NCBI GenBank assembly: GCA_050874665.1
Contig: JBNMLC010000001.1
Location: forward strand, 248,001-312,000
Reading direction: 5' to 3'
Length of the DNA: 64,000 bases
Source: RUG11237 sp050874665
GTDB lineage: Bacteria; Bacillota; Clostridia; Lachnospirales; Lachnospiraceae
Positions 54,231-64,000 of this stretch are shown here, piece by piece. The notes below the pieces were generated by a model, which searched no databases, had not been told where the DNA came from, and saw only the letters and a list, made by a program, of their open reading frames with translations. How positions within the stretch are numbered: position 1 is the first letter of the stretch; each line of letters starts with the position of its first letter. Both the position numbers and the translations under genes were made by a program.

Positions 54231-57200
54231 ATGAGTAAGGCACTAAAGTTGGTATTGCAGGGAATTAAGGACAAGAAGATTGATGTAGATTTTGGATATG
54301 ATCTCATCAAACAAATGAAGAAACCCGGTGAATGGAAGGGTAAGGAAAAAGTAGCTGTTATAGGAATGGGATATCGGTTACCAAAATGCGAGAACAATGA
54401 AGATTTTTGGGAACTGATTCAAAATGGAGTTTGTACTGTAGATGAAGTATCAACCGTCCGAAAAGAGGATATACAGTGTTATATTCATGATACAGATACA
54501 GAAGAAAGAGATTTTCTTGTTGGAAGTTTTTTAGATAGAATAGATTTATTTGATAATGAATTTTTCAGGATTTCACCGATTGAGGCTGCGTTGATGAATC
54601 CTGTTCAAAGAATATTTTTAGAAGTTGTAATAGAATGCATATATGATTCTGGATATTATGAAAATCTGGTATCCCAAGGAACAATCGGAACTTATGTAGG
54701 ATATGCAGAGTATTTATATGAAAACTATGGAATGATGATTCACCAACATGCGAATGCACTTTTGAATTCAGACAAACTTGGCAGTGTTGCATCTATGATG
54801 CTAAAGAGACTTTATAAGTTTTTAGGAATAGAAGGACCATCTATGTTGATCGACACGGCTTGTTCATCATCTATGGTAGCAATCATAGAAGCTTGTGATG
54901 CATTGCTGAATGGAAAAATAGATATGGCGATTGCTGGCGGAATTCGAATCAATAATTTGCCAATTGCTTTTCATGAAACCAATATCGGTGTGGAATCATC
55001 TGATCATTTTACTCGAACGTTTGATGATCATGCAGATGGAGCAGGTATTGGAGAAGGTGTTGGGTTTCTGATGCTGAAAAGGCTAGAGGATGCGATACGG
55101 GATAAGGATCATATTTATGCAGTGATTGATGGATATGCCATTAATACAGAAAGTCAGGGCTCGAGTCTGACGGCGCCTACGGTACAGGGGCAGAAAAAGG
55201 TAATTCTGGATGCATGGGCAAATGCAAATATAATGCCTGAAGATATTGGATACGTTGAATTACATGGTACAGGAACACGTTTGGGAGATGGAATTGAATA
55301 TACAGCTTTGCAGGAAGCATTTCATGAGAAAACAGACAAAGTTGGTTTTTGCGCTGTAGGATCAGTAAAAAGCAATTTTGGGCATTTGCATGAAGCAGCA
55401 GGCGTTTTATCCTTTATCAAATGCATTTTCATGTTGAACCAGAAAATGATTCCACAAAGCCTTCATTTTACATTGCCAAACACCACAATGGGATTGGTGG
55501 ACTCAGCATTGTATGTTAGTTCAAAAAGTAAAAAATGGGACACAAAAAAGCGAAGAGTGATCGGAATCAATTCTTTTGGATTGAGTGGAACGAATTGCCA
55601 TTTGGTATTGGAAGAGTTTTGTGGAAATCAAGCTCAGTCTGCAATGTGGAATTTAAGTGACAGCATTCGTCTATTTCATGAAAAACGATGTTGGTATACG
55701 GATTATATGGAGCAGAAAGAAATACCAACGTATCAATATATGTGGAAAAAGAGTGAAGATGTTTATAGATTGGAAAATCATTTCGCCACAAAAGAAAAGT
55801 ACACATATTTTTATATAGAACCTAACGAGGCAAATGAGAGAATCTTGGAGGAATTGAAAAAAACAGTAGATGTACAAGCTGTTTCAATTCTTGAGTATAC
55901 GCAAGAAGATTTTAGGGATAGTCTAAGAGGACCCATTTTGTTTAGCCTTATATCTCAGGAAAAGCAGGACGTTAACCAACGTGGTCAATATTCAGAAGAA
56001 ATCTTAAATCAATTCTTTGCGATTTTTAGGGAGGTGGAGAAGGAAGAACAGCCGAATAAAGAAATTCGTGTTATCTGCAATGATGTTTTTCAAATCAGTC
56101 AAAGTGCAAATGAGCAATATCAAAATAGTATTTACCTAGGGTACTTGTCTGTTCTTGCGAAAGAGTTAAAAATAGATCGGTTTGTATCTGTGGATACGGA
56201 TTTACAGGACGTGGAAATCAGTACAAAGGTATTGCTATTGGGAAAAGAAAGATATCTGGGTGTTCGCAGCAGGGAAATATATGAAAGGGTATTTTGCAGG
56301 GAAAAGGATGTTCCAAAACAAAGAAACAGTTCTTACGAAAAGCCATGGGTCGTGATTGGTGGAGCCAGTGGAATTGGTTTGGAATGTGTGAAGTATTTAC
56401 GAGAAACAAAGAAGGTACCTTTGGTTGCAGTGATCAACAGAAGAAGACCGGAAGAGGTACAGAATGTCTTTCAAGCATTGCAGAAGGTGGAATATTATCA
56501 GGCAGATATCTGTGATGTTGCAAAATTAGATTCTATTTTTTATGAGATACAAAAAAAATATGGAAAAATAGGAGGTATTGTAAATTCAGCTGGAGCGGAG
56601 CGAGACACTTTATTATTCCAACGAGAGAAAGAACATTCCATTTTTCAGGATATTCTGGATGTGAAGGTGGTTGGAAATGAAAATCTGATGCAGATGGTTC
56701 AAAAATATGAAATCGGAGAAATGATTTTATTTTCATCTATTGCAACGATTTTCCCAATGATTGGACAAAGTGATTATGTTGCTGCCAATATGTACAGTGA
56801 AGTGATGACTTCTTATTATCGTCAAAAAGGAATTCCTGTAAGGTGCATATTGTGGAATACCTGGGGTGAAACAGGTATGGCATATCGAAGGGGATTATCG
56901 TTTGACACTATATTCAAAAGGTTGACGAACCAGCAGGGAATTTCGATTTTTGAGCGGTTTTTGGATTCAGAAGAGAATGAAACCATGGCAGGAATTCTTC
57001 ATGAAAGGTTAGGAAAAATACTTTTGCAAAATAGTGGCGTGAAGATCGATTCGAGTTTAAAAGTGGAATGGAAATTGAACGGACAACCGTTTTTGCAAAA
57101 GAGAAAATCAAATTTTGGGCACGTTGACCAGAAAAATCAAAATGTTTTTACAGGTCAAACAACAAAAGAAATAATTTATTCTGTTGTGAATCAGTATTTA

Positions 57201-60200
57201 GGATATAATCATTTTGATTATGAAGAATCGTTATTTGAATTAGGTGTTGATTCTGTTTCTTTTGTTAAGATCCAAAAGGATCTTGTGGAAAGATTTCAGG
57301 TAGAACTTAGTATTGCTGAGCTGGTTGAAAACTGTACAGTTTTGGCTTTGGAAGAGTTTATTGAGAAAAAGCGCAAGGAAGAACAGAGAGTTGTTTCCCA
57401 AAAACGAGATTCAGAATGGGAACGGGTAAGCGAACCTATACAGGAAGAAACAGAGATTGCAATCATTGGTTGTTCAGCTCGGTTACCACGATGTCAAACA
57501 ACAGAGGCTGTTTTGGAAATGTTGTGTAATAAGAGTGAGTTTGATGCAGATATAAAAGGCATTAGGCGAAATGATGTGGAAGATTATCTGTATGCCAAAA
57601 AGATTGATCGAAGTCGGATTAATCTTTCTCGTGGGAGCATGTTGGATCGAATTGATCTGTTTGATGCAGCGTTTTTTCATATTTCACCCAAAGAAGCGGA
57701 TTATATGGCGCCAGAACAAAGAATGGGACTAGAAAGTGCATATCATGCGCTAGAAGATGCAGGATATGCGACCAGGATCAGGGATACAAATACAGCTGTG
57801 TTTACAGCATATTCTCTCAATCCAAAAAGTAGTTATGGTGCAATGATTTTGGAATGTTGCCCGGAAGAAATGGCCTATGCAGAATTTGGAAATACGACTT
57901 CTGTTATAGCAGGAAGGATCAGTCACTTTTTTGATCTGCAGGGACCAGCCATGAATCTTGATACTGCGTGTTCCTCCTCTATGACTGCAATCCATATGGC
58001 GATGAATGGGCTAAAACATGGGGAATATGATTATGCAATTGTTCAAGGTATTAAGCTCGATCTTCTTCCAGTAGAAATCAAAGATCAGATGTCCATCGGA
58101 ACCTTATCTGCGGATAAAAAGACAAGAGTGTTTGATGCATATGCAGAAGGATATGGAACAGGGGAAGGAATCATAACCCTGATTTTAAAAAGAAAATCGG
58201 ATGCTTTAGAGAATCGAGATCAAATTTATGCTGTTCTAAAGGGCAGTGCGATCAATCATAATGGGCATACGAAATCAATTGCAGCACCAAATAAAACAAA
58301 GCAGGTGGCATTATTGCAACAGGTTTTACAGAATAGCGGGGTGCAGCCAAAAGCGATTGATTATGTAGAAACACATGGTACAGCAACCATTTTAGGAGAC
58401 AATATCGAATTTGAAGCATTGAAACAAGTTTTTTCGCAGGTAGAAAAAGGATCCTGTGCAATCGGAACCTTAAAGGCTTCCATCGGGCACTTATCGGAAG
58501 CATCAGGGATGTTATCCATTTATAAGATGTTGTTGATGTTTCAAAATCAGATTATGTTGCCTAATATCGATATGGGAATCCCCCATACTGCATTAAATAT
58601 GATAGATTCTCCATTCTATACAAATTCCAAGCTGCGGAAATGGAACAAGGAAAAAAAAACAGCCTTGATTAATTGCCTTGGAATCAATGGAACGAATGTG
58701 CAATTGGTCTTGCAGTCTCATGAGAGTGCAAAGAAATCAATACAAAATGAGAAATGGTATGCATTTGTGTTATCTGCAAAATCCATACCGGCTTTAAGGG
58801 AGTATTGCAGGCAGTTTTATCTGTTTTGTTCTCAAAAGCAGGTGGATTTGGAAAGTATAGCTTATACGCTATATGAAGGAAAAGAAGTATTTACTTATAG
58901 AATGGCCTTTTTGTACGGATCACAAGATGAGTTATGCAATGTGCTAGAGCGGATTTGTACGCTAGGATTTGAAAAGAGTCCATGCTATGTCAATTTTGAT
59001 CAAGAGGGCAGGCTTCGAGAAGAACCTGAAGGAAATGCGGAAGGAAATCAAGAAGAGAAACGGTGCATTTCGTATGTTTATTCGGGCGAACGGGACCAGA
59101 ATATCACATGGGATAGTCAGACAACCATTGTTTCATTGCCCTTATATCCTTTTCAAGAGAGAAGACATTGGATACCTATTCGGAAGAAGTGCTATTACAA
59201 CCTGGAATGGAATGAATGGGGACGAATGGAGGAGATGCCAATTCCTCATAAGAGCAGAACGAAGGAATATGTCATTCTGTGTGGGGAGGAGCGTCAGGTG
59301 GATTGGCTTTTGCAGGATGAGCTGGCTCATGATATTTCCTATTCTATGATCATGATGGCTGGGAAAAAGCAACTTGCATTGCTGGAGGAATTGCAGCAGC
59401 TGGAAGTTAATCGAGAATTGCATTTTGTATATGTTGTTCCTTCTGTGGAAGAACCAAAAAATCTGGAGGAACTGAAAGCGTATCAAAAAAGTGGTGTTAT
59501 GGGATTGGGTGAGGCTGTCCGATTAATCTGTCACTTTTTAAAGGGCAAAAAAGCGCAATTTACCATTGTTACGGAGAATGCAGTTTCTGTTCATGAACAG
59601 GAGCAGAATTACATCAACAGTACGATCGTTGGAATGGGAATATGTATTTCCCACGAATACCCGAATATTCATTGCAATATATGTGATGTGGACTCTTTAC
59701 AGGTTTTGGCAAACTATTTTCTTGAAATCGTAAATGAAACGGTGAATACGGTGATTGCAGTTCGAAAGAATCAAATTTATGTTAGAACAATCTGTGAAAA
59801 AGAGTTTCGTCCAGGAAATCAGACATATAAAGTCAATCCAAATGGTACCTATATGATTACAGGTGCAACAGGTGGTATCGGAGCCTGTATTGCAGAATAT
59901 CTGGTGCAGGAGGGTGTACACAAGCTGATTTTAATCGGTTCCGAGCGTAGGAGTAGTGAAAAGGAGCGAGGAACGGATAATCTGGTGATAGAGAGAATCA
60001 GGCAAAGGTGTGAAATCTGCAAAGATTTTTATATCGATGTTGGAAATGAGCAATCATTGAAAATGGTGTTTGAGGAAGTCAGTCAGGAGGGAATACAACT
60101 GACAGGCATTTTTCACTGTGCTGGTCGTGTGGATGCAGGTTTGATTATTCATTCTACGGATGGACAATATGAAAATGTATTTTCGTCTAAAGTATATGGC

Positions 60201-62819
60201 AGCTGGTTATTACAAAAAATGACGGAAGGAATGCAGCTTGATTTTTTGATTCATTTTTCATCGGAAATATGCACCAATGGGGAAGCTGGCATGGGGGTGT
60301 ATACAGCAGGTAATACTTTTTTAAATGAGCTTGCAAATGCCCATGTGAGAAAGAACAGGAATGTGAAAAGCTTTTTATTTACAACCTGGAAGGAAGTTGG
60401 AATGGGAGTCAGAAATCACACAAATGTTGATCTGATATTTAAGGCCATGAATAATCAACAAGCCATTAGCAAACTTCTACAGAGCATACAATTAAGTGAT
60501 CAGAATGTGATCATTGGTGAATTGAACAGAGAAATGCTGCCCCAACTGGCAGATAAGCTGAAAAAGGTTGCTTTTATCGTAGAACCTGCTCTGAAAACCT
60601 ATTTTCAGGAAATCCAATCTGGGAAAAAGGATTACGAGCTATTAGGTGATATCCCAGAAAAATCGAGATTGCGACTGGTGCAGGGAAATAGAATCGACCA
60701 TGTGACATTGCGAGGTGCGGACAGTTTTGATTATGTCCAGAAGCAAGTGGGAAAATGTTATTCCATGGTCTTAGGATATGATGAAATTGATATTCATAGT
60801 TCCTTTTTTGAATTGGGTGGGGATTCTATTTTAATGACGCGCTTGCATTTGTTGATTAATGAGCTTTACCCAGAATGCATTTCATTAACGGATTTATATG
60901 CATATGGAACGATTCATACATTGTCTAAATATATTGAAGAGCAATTGCTCCTAAAGAAAAAGGGACATTTGGAGAAACAGGAAGAAGAACTTCGGAAAGA
61001 GGAAAATTCAAAAGAAACAGAACCAGAGCAAGCCTATACAGCAATCATTGGATATAGTTTTCAATTTCCAGAATGTGAAACAGATGAAGCATTATTACAG
61101 GTACTGGAAAATGGCGCATGTACGGTAAAGAAGGCATCTAGGAAGAGGAAGCACTTATATCAGGATATGTTATCACAACTAGAGCATGGAAAGAGCAAAG
61201 AGAATGAGCAGTTACGATATAAAAATATGTCGTATTTATCAAATATATCAGAATTTGACCATGATTTTTTTGGAATTTCCAAAGCGGAAGCTGATGTGCT
61301 GGAACCAGTAGAACGCTTGTTGTTGGAAGATGTATACCATGCCATGGAGAATGCTGGTTATCTATACAAAGATTTTAAAAGTAAGAAGAAGTTGTTTTAT
61401 TTAGCATATTCGGCATTTAGCGATTATAGCGAAGTATTGAAGAAGGTAAAATTCGAAGATCAACCGAAAATATATAAGAATCAGGCATCTTACATGTGTG
61501 GAGATATTGCTAATCGGTATGGTTTTCGAGAAGAAGCGATGGTAATTGATACCGCTTGTTCCTCTGCCTTGTCTGCAATTCATATTGCTGCAGATCGAAT
61601 TAAAAATACAGATAAAATGGCTGTTATTTCCGGAATATATACGGATGTCAATATCGCAGAGGATGAAACCAGAAATGTTGGTTATGAATCGCGAGAAGGC
61701 ATTACGAGAGCCTTAGATGACCATTCATATGGGACAGGAGCGGCGGAAGGCGTAGCAACGGTGATTTTAAAGGATTATAAACAGGCGCGAAAAGATGGAG
61801 ATTTTATACATGGGATCATCCGGTCTAGTGCCATGAACAGTAATGGTTATTCTTCCGGTATTACAGTTCCTAATCAGTCCATGGAGGAAGAAGTGATCAG
61901 GGAAGCATGGGAGAAGGCGCACATTAATCCGGAAAGTCTGGATTATATCGAATTGCATGGAACTGGAACACAAATAGGAGATGTAATCGAAATCAATGCA
62001 TTAAAAAATGCATTTGCGACATATACAGGTCGTAAAAATTATTGTGGTATTGGTACCATAAAAAGCAATTTTGGTCATATGTTTGAGTGTGCCGGGCTTG
62101 CAGGCTTGATCAAAATTTTAGTGATGATGAAACATCACAAGATATTTACATCCCCCAATATTGTTTGTCCAAATCATCAATTGAATCTGATTGATTCAGC
62201 TATGTATATCGGCAGTAATCGGGAAGTCAGGAACAAGCGTATGTTGTGCGGAATGTCTGCTTTTGGACTCAGTGGAGTGAATTGCCATATGGTATTGGAA
62301 GAGGGCGATCAAGTAGAGGAATTAGCAGATGGGGTAGCATATCCTCATATACTGAAAATATCAGCAAAATCAAATGAATCCTTGTATTTAACCCTCAAAA
62401 CCTATCTTGAGATTGTGAAGCAGAATGAGCAATTAGCACAGATTACATATACATGGAATACAAGAAGAGAGGACTATCCATACAGGTTACTTTTCGTATA
62501 TCACGACAGAGAAGATCTTCTAGAACAGATGCATCAGATTTTAGAAAAACAAGAGGAAGAAATAACATGGAAAAGCATGGAAATAAAACAAAGCGATGTG
62601 GATAGTGATTCAGAATTAAGTCATATGATTGCAACATATCGTAAGGGAGGATATGGAGACTGGCAGATAGGTCTTGCTCTGAAAAAAAGGTACCGGGAAG
62701 GTGGGAAAATACCTTGGAATGATCTATATACAGATGCATTTCATACAGTTCCACTTCCAGGATATGCATTTGAACAGAAGGACTGCTGGATGTCAGAAAA
62801 AGTGATCAATCATCAGTAG
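54231..62819 (+). CDS. Trans-AT modular polyketide synthase, KS-KR-ACP-KS-KR-ACP-KS
   Basis: The protein has 2862 residues. Residues 1-37 form a short docking-like helix pair. KS1 (41-463) has C211, H345 and H385. KR1 (NADPH loop GGASGIGLE near 709; S836, Y849, N853) and ACP1 (S1008 in LGVDSV) follow. KS2 (1077-1500) has C1247, H1382 and H1420. KR2 (GATGGIGA near 1876; S2011, Y2024, N2028) and ACP2 (S2199 in GGDSI) follow, then KS3 (2270-2700) with C2443, H2576 and H2616. No acyltransferase domain (no GHSxG) lies after any KS, only short linkers ending LPLYPFQERRHW and LPGYAFEQKDCW. There is no DH, ER or thioesterase. Extender units must come from a separate AT. Two beta-hydroxy groups are predicted. 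Confidence 0.95.
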   Translation: MSKALKLVLQGIKDKKIDVDFGYDLIKQMKKPGEWKGKEKVAVIGMGYRLPKCENNEDFWELIQNGVCTVDEVSTVRKEDIQCYIHDTDTEERDFLVGSFLDRIDLFDNEFFRISPIEAALMNPVQRIFLEVVIECIYDSGYYENLVSQGTIGTYVGYAEYLYENYGMMIHQHANALLNSDKLGSVASMMLKRLYKFLGIEGPSMLIDTACSSSMVAIIEACDALLNGKIDMAIAGGIRINNLPIAFHETNIGVESSDHFTRTFDDHADGAGIGEGVGFLMLKRLEDAIRDKDHIYAVIDGYAINTESQGSSLTAPTVQGQKKVILDAWANANIMPEDIGYVELHGTGTRLGDGIEYTALQEAFHEKTDKVGFCAVGSVKSNFGHLHEAAGVLSFIKCIFMLNQKMIPQSLHFTLPNTTMGLVDSALYVSSKSKKWDTKKRRVIGINSFGLSGTNCHLVLEEFCGNQAQSAMWNLSDSIRLFHEKRCWYTDYMEQKEIPTYQYMWKKSEDVYRLENHFATKEKYTYFYIEPNEANERILEELKKTVDVQAVSILEYTQEDFRDSLRGPILFSLISQEKQDVNQRGQYSEEILNQFFAIFREVEKEEQPNKEIRVICNDVFQISQSANEQYQNSIYLGYLSVLAKELKIDRFVSVDTDLQDVEISTKVLLLGKERYLGVRSREIYERVFCREKDVPKQRNSSYEKPWVVIGGASGIGLECVKYLRETKKVPLVAVINRRRPEEVQNVFQALQKVEYYQADICDVAKLDSIFYEIQKKYGKIGGIVNSAGAERDTLLFQREKEHSIFQDILDVKVVGNENLMQMVQKYEIGEMILFSSIATIFPMIGQSDYVAANMYSEVMTSYYRQKGIPVRCILWNTWGETGMAYRRGLSFDTIFKRLTNQQGISIFERFLDSEENETMAGILHERLGKILLQNSGVKIDSSLKVEWKLNGQPFLQKRKSNFGHVDQKNQNVFTGQTTKEIIYSVVNQYLGYNHFDYEESLFELGVDSVSFVKIQKDLVERFQVELSIAELVENCTVLALEEFIEKKRKEEQRVVSQKRDSEWERVSEPIQEETEIAIIGCSARLPRCQTTEAVLEMLCNKSEFDADIKGIRRNDVEDYLYAKKIDRSRINLSRGSMLDRIDLFDAAFFHISPKEADYMAPEQRMGLESAYHALEDAGYATRIRDTNTAVFTAYSLNPKSSYGAMILECCPEEMAYAEFGNTTSVIAGRISHFFDLQGPAMNLDTACSSSMTAIHMAMNGLKHGEYDYAIVQGIKLDLLPVEIKDQMSIGTLSADKKTRVFDAYAEGYGTGEGIITLILKRKSDALENRDQIYAVLKGSAINHNGHTKSIAAPNKTKQVALLQQVLQNSGVQPKAIDYVETHGTATILGDNIEFEALKQVFSQVEKGSCAIGTLKASIGHLSEASGMLSIYKMLLMFQNQIMLPNIDMGIPHTALNMIDSPFYTNSKLRKWNKEKKTALINCLGINGTNVQLVLQSHESAKKSIQNEKWYAFVLSAKSIPALREYCRQFYLFCSQKQVDLESIAYTLYEGKEVFTYRMAFLYGSQDELCNVLERICTLGFEKSPCYVNFDQEGRLREEPEGNAEGNQEEKRCISYVYSGERDQNITWDSQTTIVSLPLYPFQERRHWIPIRKKCYYNLEWNEWGRMEEMPIPHKSRTKEYVILCGEERQVDWLLQDELAHDISYSMIMMAGKKQLALLEELQQLEVNRELHFVYVVPSVEEPKNLEELKAYQKSGVMGLGEAVRLICHFLKGKKAQFTIVTENAVSVHEQEQNYINSTIVGMGICISHEYPNIHCNICDVDSLQVLANYFLEIVNETVNTVIAVRKNQIYVRTICEKEFRPGNQTYKVNPNGTYMITGATGGIGACIAEYLVQEGVHKLILIGSERRSSEKERGTDNLVIERIRQRCEICKDFYIDVGNEQSLKMVFEEVSQEGIQLTGIFHCAGRVDAGLIIHSTDGQYENVFSSKVYGSWLLQKMTEGMQLDFLIHFSSEICTNGEAGMGVYTAGNTFLNELANAHVRKNRNVKSFLFTTWKEVGMGVRNHTNVDLIFKAMNNQQAISKLLQSIQLSDQNVIIGELNREMLPQLADKLKKVAFIVEPALKTYFQEIQSGKKDYELLGDIPEKSRLRLVQGNRIDHVTLRGADSFDYVQKQVGKCYSMVLGYDEIDIHSSFFELGGDSILMTRLHLLINELYPECISLTDLYAYGTIHTLSKYIEEQLLLKKKGHLEKQEEELRKEENSKETEPEQAYTAIIGYSFQFPECETDEALLQVLENGACTVKKASRKRKHLYQDMLSQLEHGKSKENEQLRYKNMSYLSNISEFDHDFFGISKAEADVLEPVERLLLEDVYHAMENAGYLYKDFKSKKKLFYLAYSAFSDYSEVLKKVKFEDQPKIYKNQASYMCGDIANRYGFREEAMVIDTACSSALSAIHIAADRIKNTDKMAVISGIYTDVNIAEDETRNVGYESREGITRALDDHSYGTGAAEGVATVILKDYKQARKDGDFIHGIIRSSAMNSNGYSSGITVPNQSMEEEVIREAWEKAHINPESLDYIELHGTGTQIGDVIEINALKNAFATYTGRKNYCGIGTIKSNFGHMFECAGLAGLIKILVMMKHHKIFTSPNIVCPNHQLNLIDSAMYIGSNREVRNKRMLCGMSAFGLSGVNCHMVLEEGDQVEELADGVAYPHILKISAKSNESLYLTLKTYLEIVKQNEQLAQITYTWNTRREDYPYRLLFVYHDREDLLEQMHQILEKQEEEITWKSMEIKQSDVDSDSELSHMIATYRKGGYGDWQIGLALKKRYREGGKIPWNDLYTDAFHTVPLPGYAFEQKDCWMSEKVINHQ

Positions 62820-62882
62820 ATAAAAAAGATGAAATTCATGTGCATGAGTGAATATAAAAAAGCAGGAAGAAAGGAGATTATA

Positions 62883-64000
62883 GTGAAACTGTTTCGGAAT
62901 CACTATAAAAACAAAAAAATGAATTTTGATATTTCAAAGGAACAAAAACAATTGAGAAGAGAGATTATTTCTTTTGCAAAGGAAAATTTAAATGATCCAG
63001 AATATTTGGAAAAGTATTCGCCTGAAATGTTTCAGAAGGTTGCAGATTTTGGATTACTTGGTATTACTATCGATGAAGAATATGGCGGATTAAATGAAAG
63101 CTATCTGACGGCTGCAATTGCTTTTGAAGCTTTGGGATATGCTTGTAAAAACAATGGATTTATTTTTGTTGTCAATAATCATATTTGGGTTTGTCAGAAT
63201 CTGATTAGCTTATACGGTAGTAAAGAGCTGAAGGACAAGTATTTATATGATATGGTTGAGGGTAAAAAAATCGGTGCTATCGCTATAACAGAAGCAGAAT
63301 CCGGCTCAGATGCCATGTCAATGAGAACAGTAGCCAGAGAAGAAGGCGATTATTATGTTTTAAATGGAAGTAAAATGTTTATCTCGAATGGTCCTATTGC
63401 TGATGTATTTGTAGTTTATGCAGTCACAGAAACTGAGCCACAGAAAAAATATACAGCATTTGTAGTTGAAAAAACATTTGAAGGTTTCTCAGCTGGTCCA
63501 GACATCGAAAAGATGGGACTTGGAGCATGCCCAACTTGCGAAATTGTATTCAATAATTGTAAGGTTCCAAAGGAAAATGTGTTAGGAAGCTTTAACAATG
63601 CTTCTATTATTATGACACAGGCATTGGAATGGGAAAGATTATATGAATTTGTTCCTCATATTGGTGTTATGCAGAGAATTATGGAACGTTGTATTGAACA
63701 GGCCAGAGGAAGAAAACAGTTTGGAAAAAATATTGGTGAGTATCAGGCAATTTCCCATAAAATTGCGGAAATGAAAACAGCCATTGAAATGTCTAAATTG
63801 CTTATGTATAAGATTGCATGTTTAAAAGACGCAAAGAAAACAGCGTATGTAGAAACCTCTATGTTCAAATTATTTGTAAGTGAGAATTACATCAAAACAT
63901 GTCGTGATGCGATTCAGATCTTTGGTGGATATGGTTACTGCAAAGAGTATGAACTGGAAAGAGAACTGAGAGATGCCATTGCATGTAGTATTTACTCTGG
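62883..64000 (+). CDS. Acyl-CoA dehydrogenase-like flavoenzyme (3' end outside window)
   Basis: The frame runs from GTG 62883, with AAAGGAG 6 bases upstream, to the right edge: 372 codons of an expected 380-390. Family marks are GAIAITEAESGSDAMSM (FAD/substrate loop), FISNGPIADVFVV, RKQFGKNIGEYQ and QIFGGYGYCKEYELER. At the usual catalytic position the motif reads IYSG, with Ser372 where YEG has Glu. A Glu at 251 in EWERLYEF matches the alternative base of isovaleryl-CoA dehydrogenase. It lies 63 bases after the polyketide synthase with no terminator, so it is likely to act on an acyl-CoA or acyl-ACP in the same pathway. Confidence 0.9.
   Translation, partial: MKLFRNHYKNKKMNFDISKEQKQLRREIISFAKENLNDPEYLEKYSPEMFQKVADFGLLGITIDEEYGGLNESYLTAAIAFEALGYACKNNGFIFVVNNHIWVCQNLISLYGSKELKDKYLYDMVEGKKIGAIAITEAESGSDAMSMRTVAREEGDYYVLNGSKMFISNGPIADVFVVYAVTETEPQKKYTAFVVEKTFEGFSAGPDIEKMGLGACPTCEIVFNNCKVPKENVLGSFNNASIIMTQALEWERLYEFVPHIGVMQRIMERCIEQARGRKQFGKNIGEYQAISHKIAEMKTAIEMSKLLMYKIACLKDAKKTAYVETSMFKLFVSENYIKTCRDAIQIFGGYGYCKEYELERELRDAIACSIYS

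Noticed and set aside
54231..62819. Non-ribosomal peptide or cis-AT polyketide synthase.
   Set aside because: No condensation or adenylation motifs were seen, and no GHSxG acyltransferase follows any of the three KS domains.

Overview
The window looks like a piece of chromosome from a low-GC anaerobic Firmicute, most likely a gut Lachnospiraceae-type Clostridium. The signs are AT-rich DNA, strong GGAGG ribosome sites, TTGACA/TATAAT-type promoters, GtrA, LCP and DUF6020-type envelope proteins, and a secreted GH25 lysozyme with GBS-Bsp-like repeats. The genus cannot be fixed from the sequence alone. No tRNA, rRNA, CRISPR array, transposase or phage gene was seen.

Region A (1-38335) is a large surface-polysaccharide locus. 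It opens with a GtrB-like transferase that runs off the left edge. A block follows with membrane GT-C transferases, GtrA, CDP-glucose synthesis (RfbF, RfbG) and a further nucleotidyltransferase, ending at a 34-bp perfect palindromic terminator. A divergent promoter pair at 9430-9492 serves a minus-strand polyprenyl-phosphate sugar transferase (8012-9385) and a plus-strand operon. That operon starts with a large membrane protein gene split by an in-frame TAG, followed by a secreted GH25 lysozyme. Next come dTDP-4-keto-rhamnose synthesis (RmlB, RmlA, RmlC; no RmlD seen), a Wzm/Wzt exporter with an extended Wzt C-terminus, a WbdD-like methyltransferase-kinase, and a run of GT2/GT4 transferases that share a terminal docking-like motif. 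From a new promoter at 25655 come GtrA, a DPM-like transferase, a flippase-like protein, a kinase/HAD/nucleotidyltransferase trio, a DUF6020 protein and more GT2 enzymes. A second polyprenyl sugar transferase, an LCP ligase and a rhamnosyltransferase-like enzyme close the locus. Together these could build, modify, export and attach a rhamnose-containing glycan.

Region B (38339-52665) is housekeeping and envelope maintenance: GlmS, an HtrA/DegP-type protease, a long-linker ClpX, a divergent LspA-like protein, a VanY-type carboxypeptidase, a small FliD-C-like protein, a YerB-like DUF3048 lipoprotein, UppP, a large secreted DUF5722 glycosidase-like protein, HisC and a DUF368 (PopT-type) undecaprenyl-phosphate transporter. 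UppP and DUF368 both serve recycling of the lipid carrier used by region A.

Region C (52666-64000) is the most unusual part. An 850-bp non-coding or decayed stretch holds a terminator, an amber-interrupted reading frame, a strong promoter whose -10 box lies in an inverted repeat, and a leader with competing stems. It precedes an Sfp-type phosphopantetheinyl transferase, an 8.6-kb polyketide synthase with no acyltransferase domain (KS-KR-ACP-KS-KR-ACP-KS, i.e. trans-AT architecture), and an acyl-CoA dehydrogenase-like gene cut by the right edge. This is the left end of a trans-AT polyketide gene cluster that continues beyond the window; I do not recognise its product.
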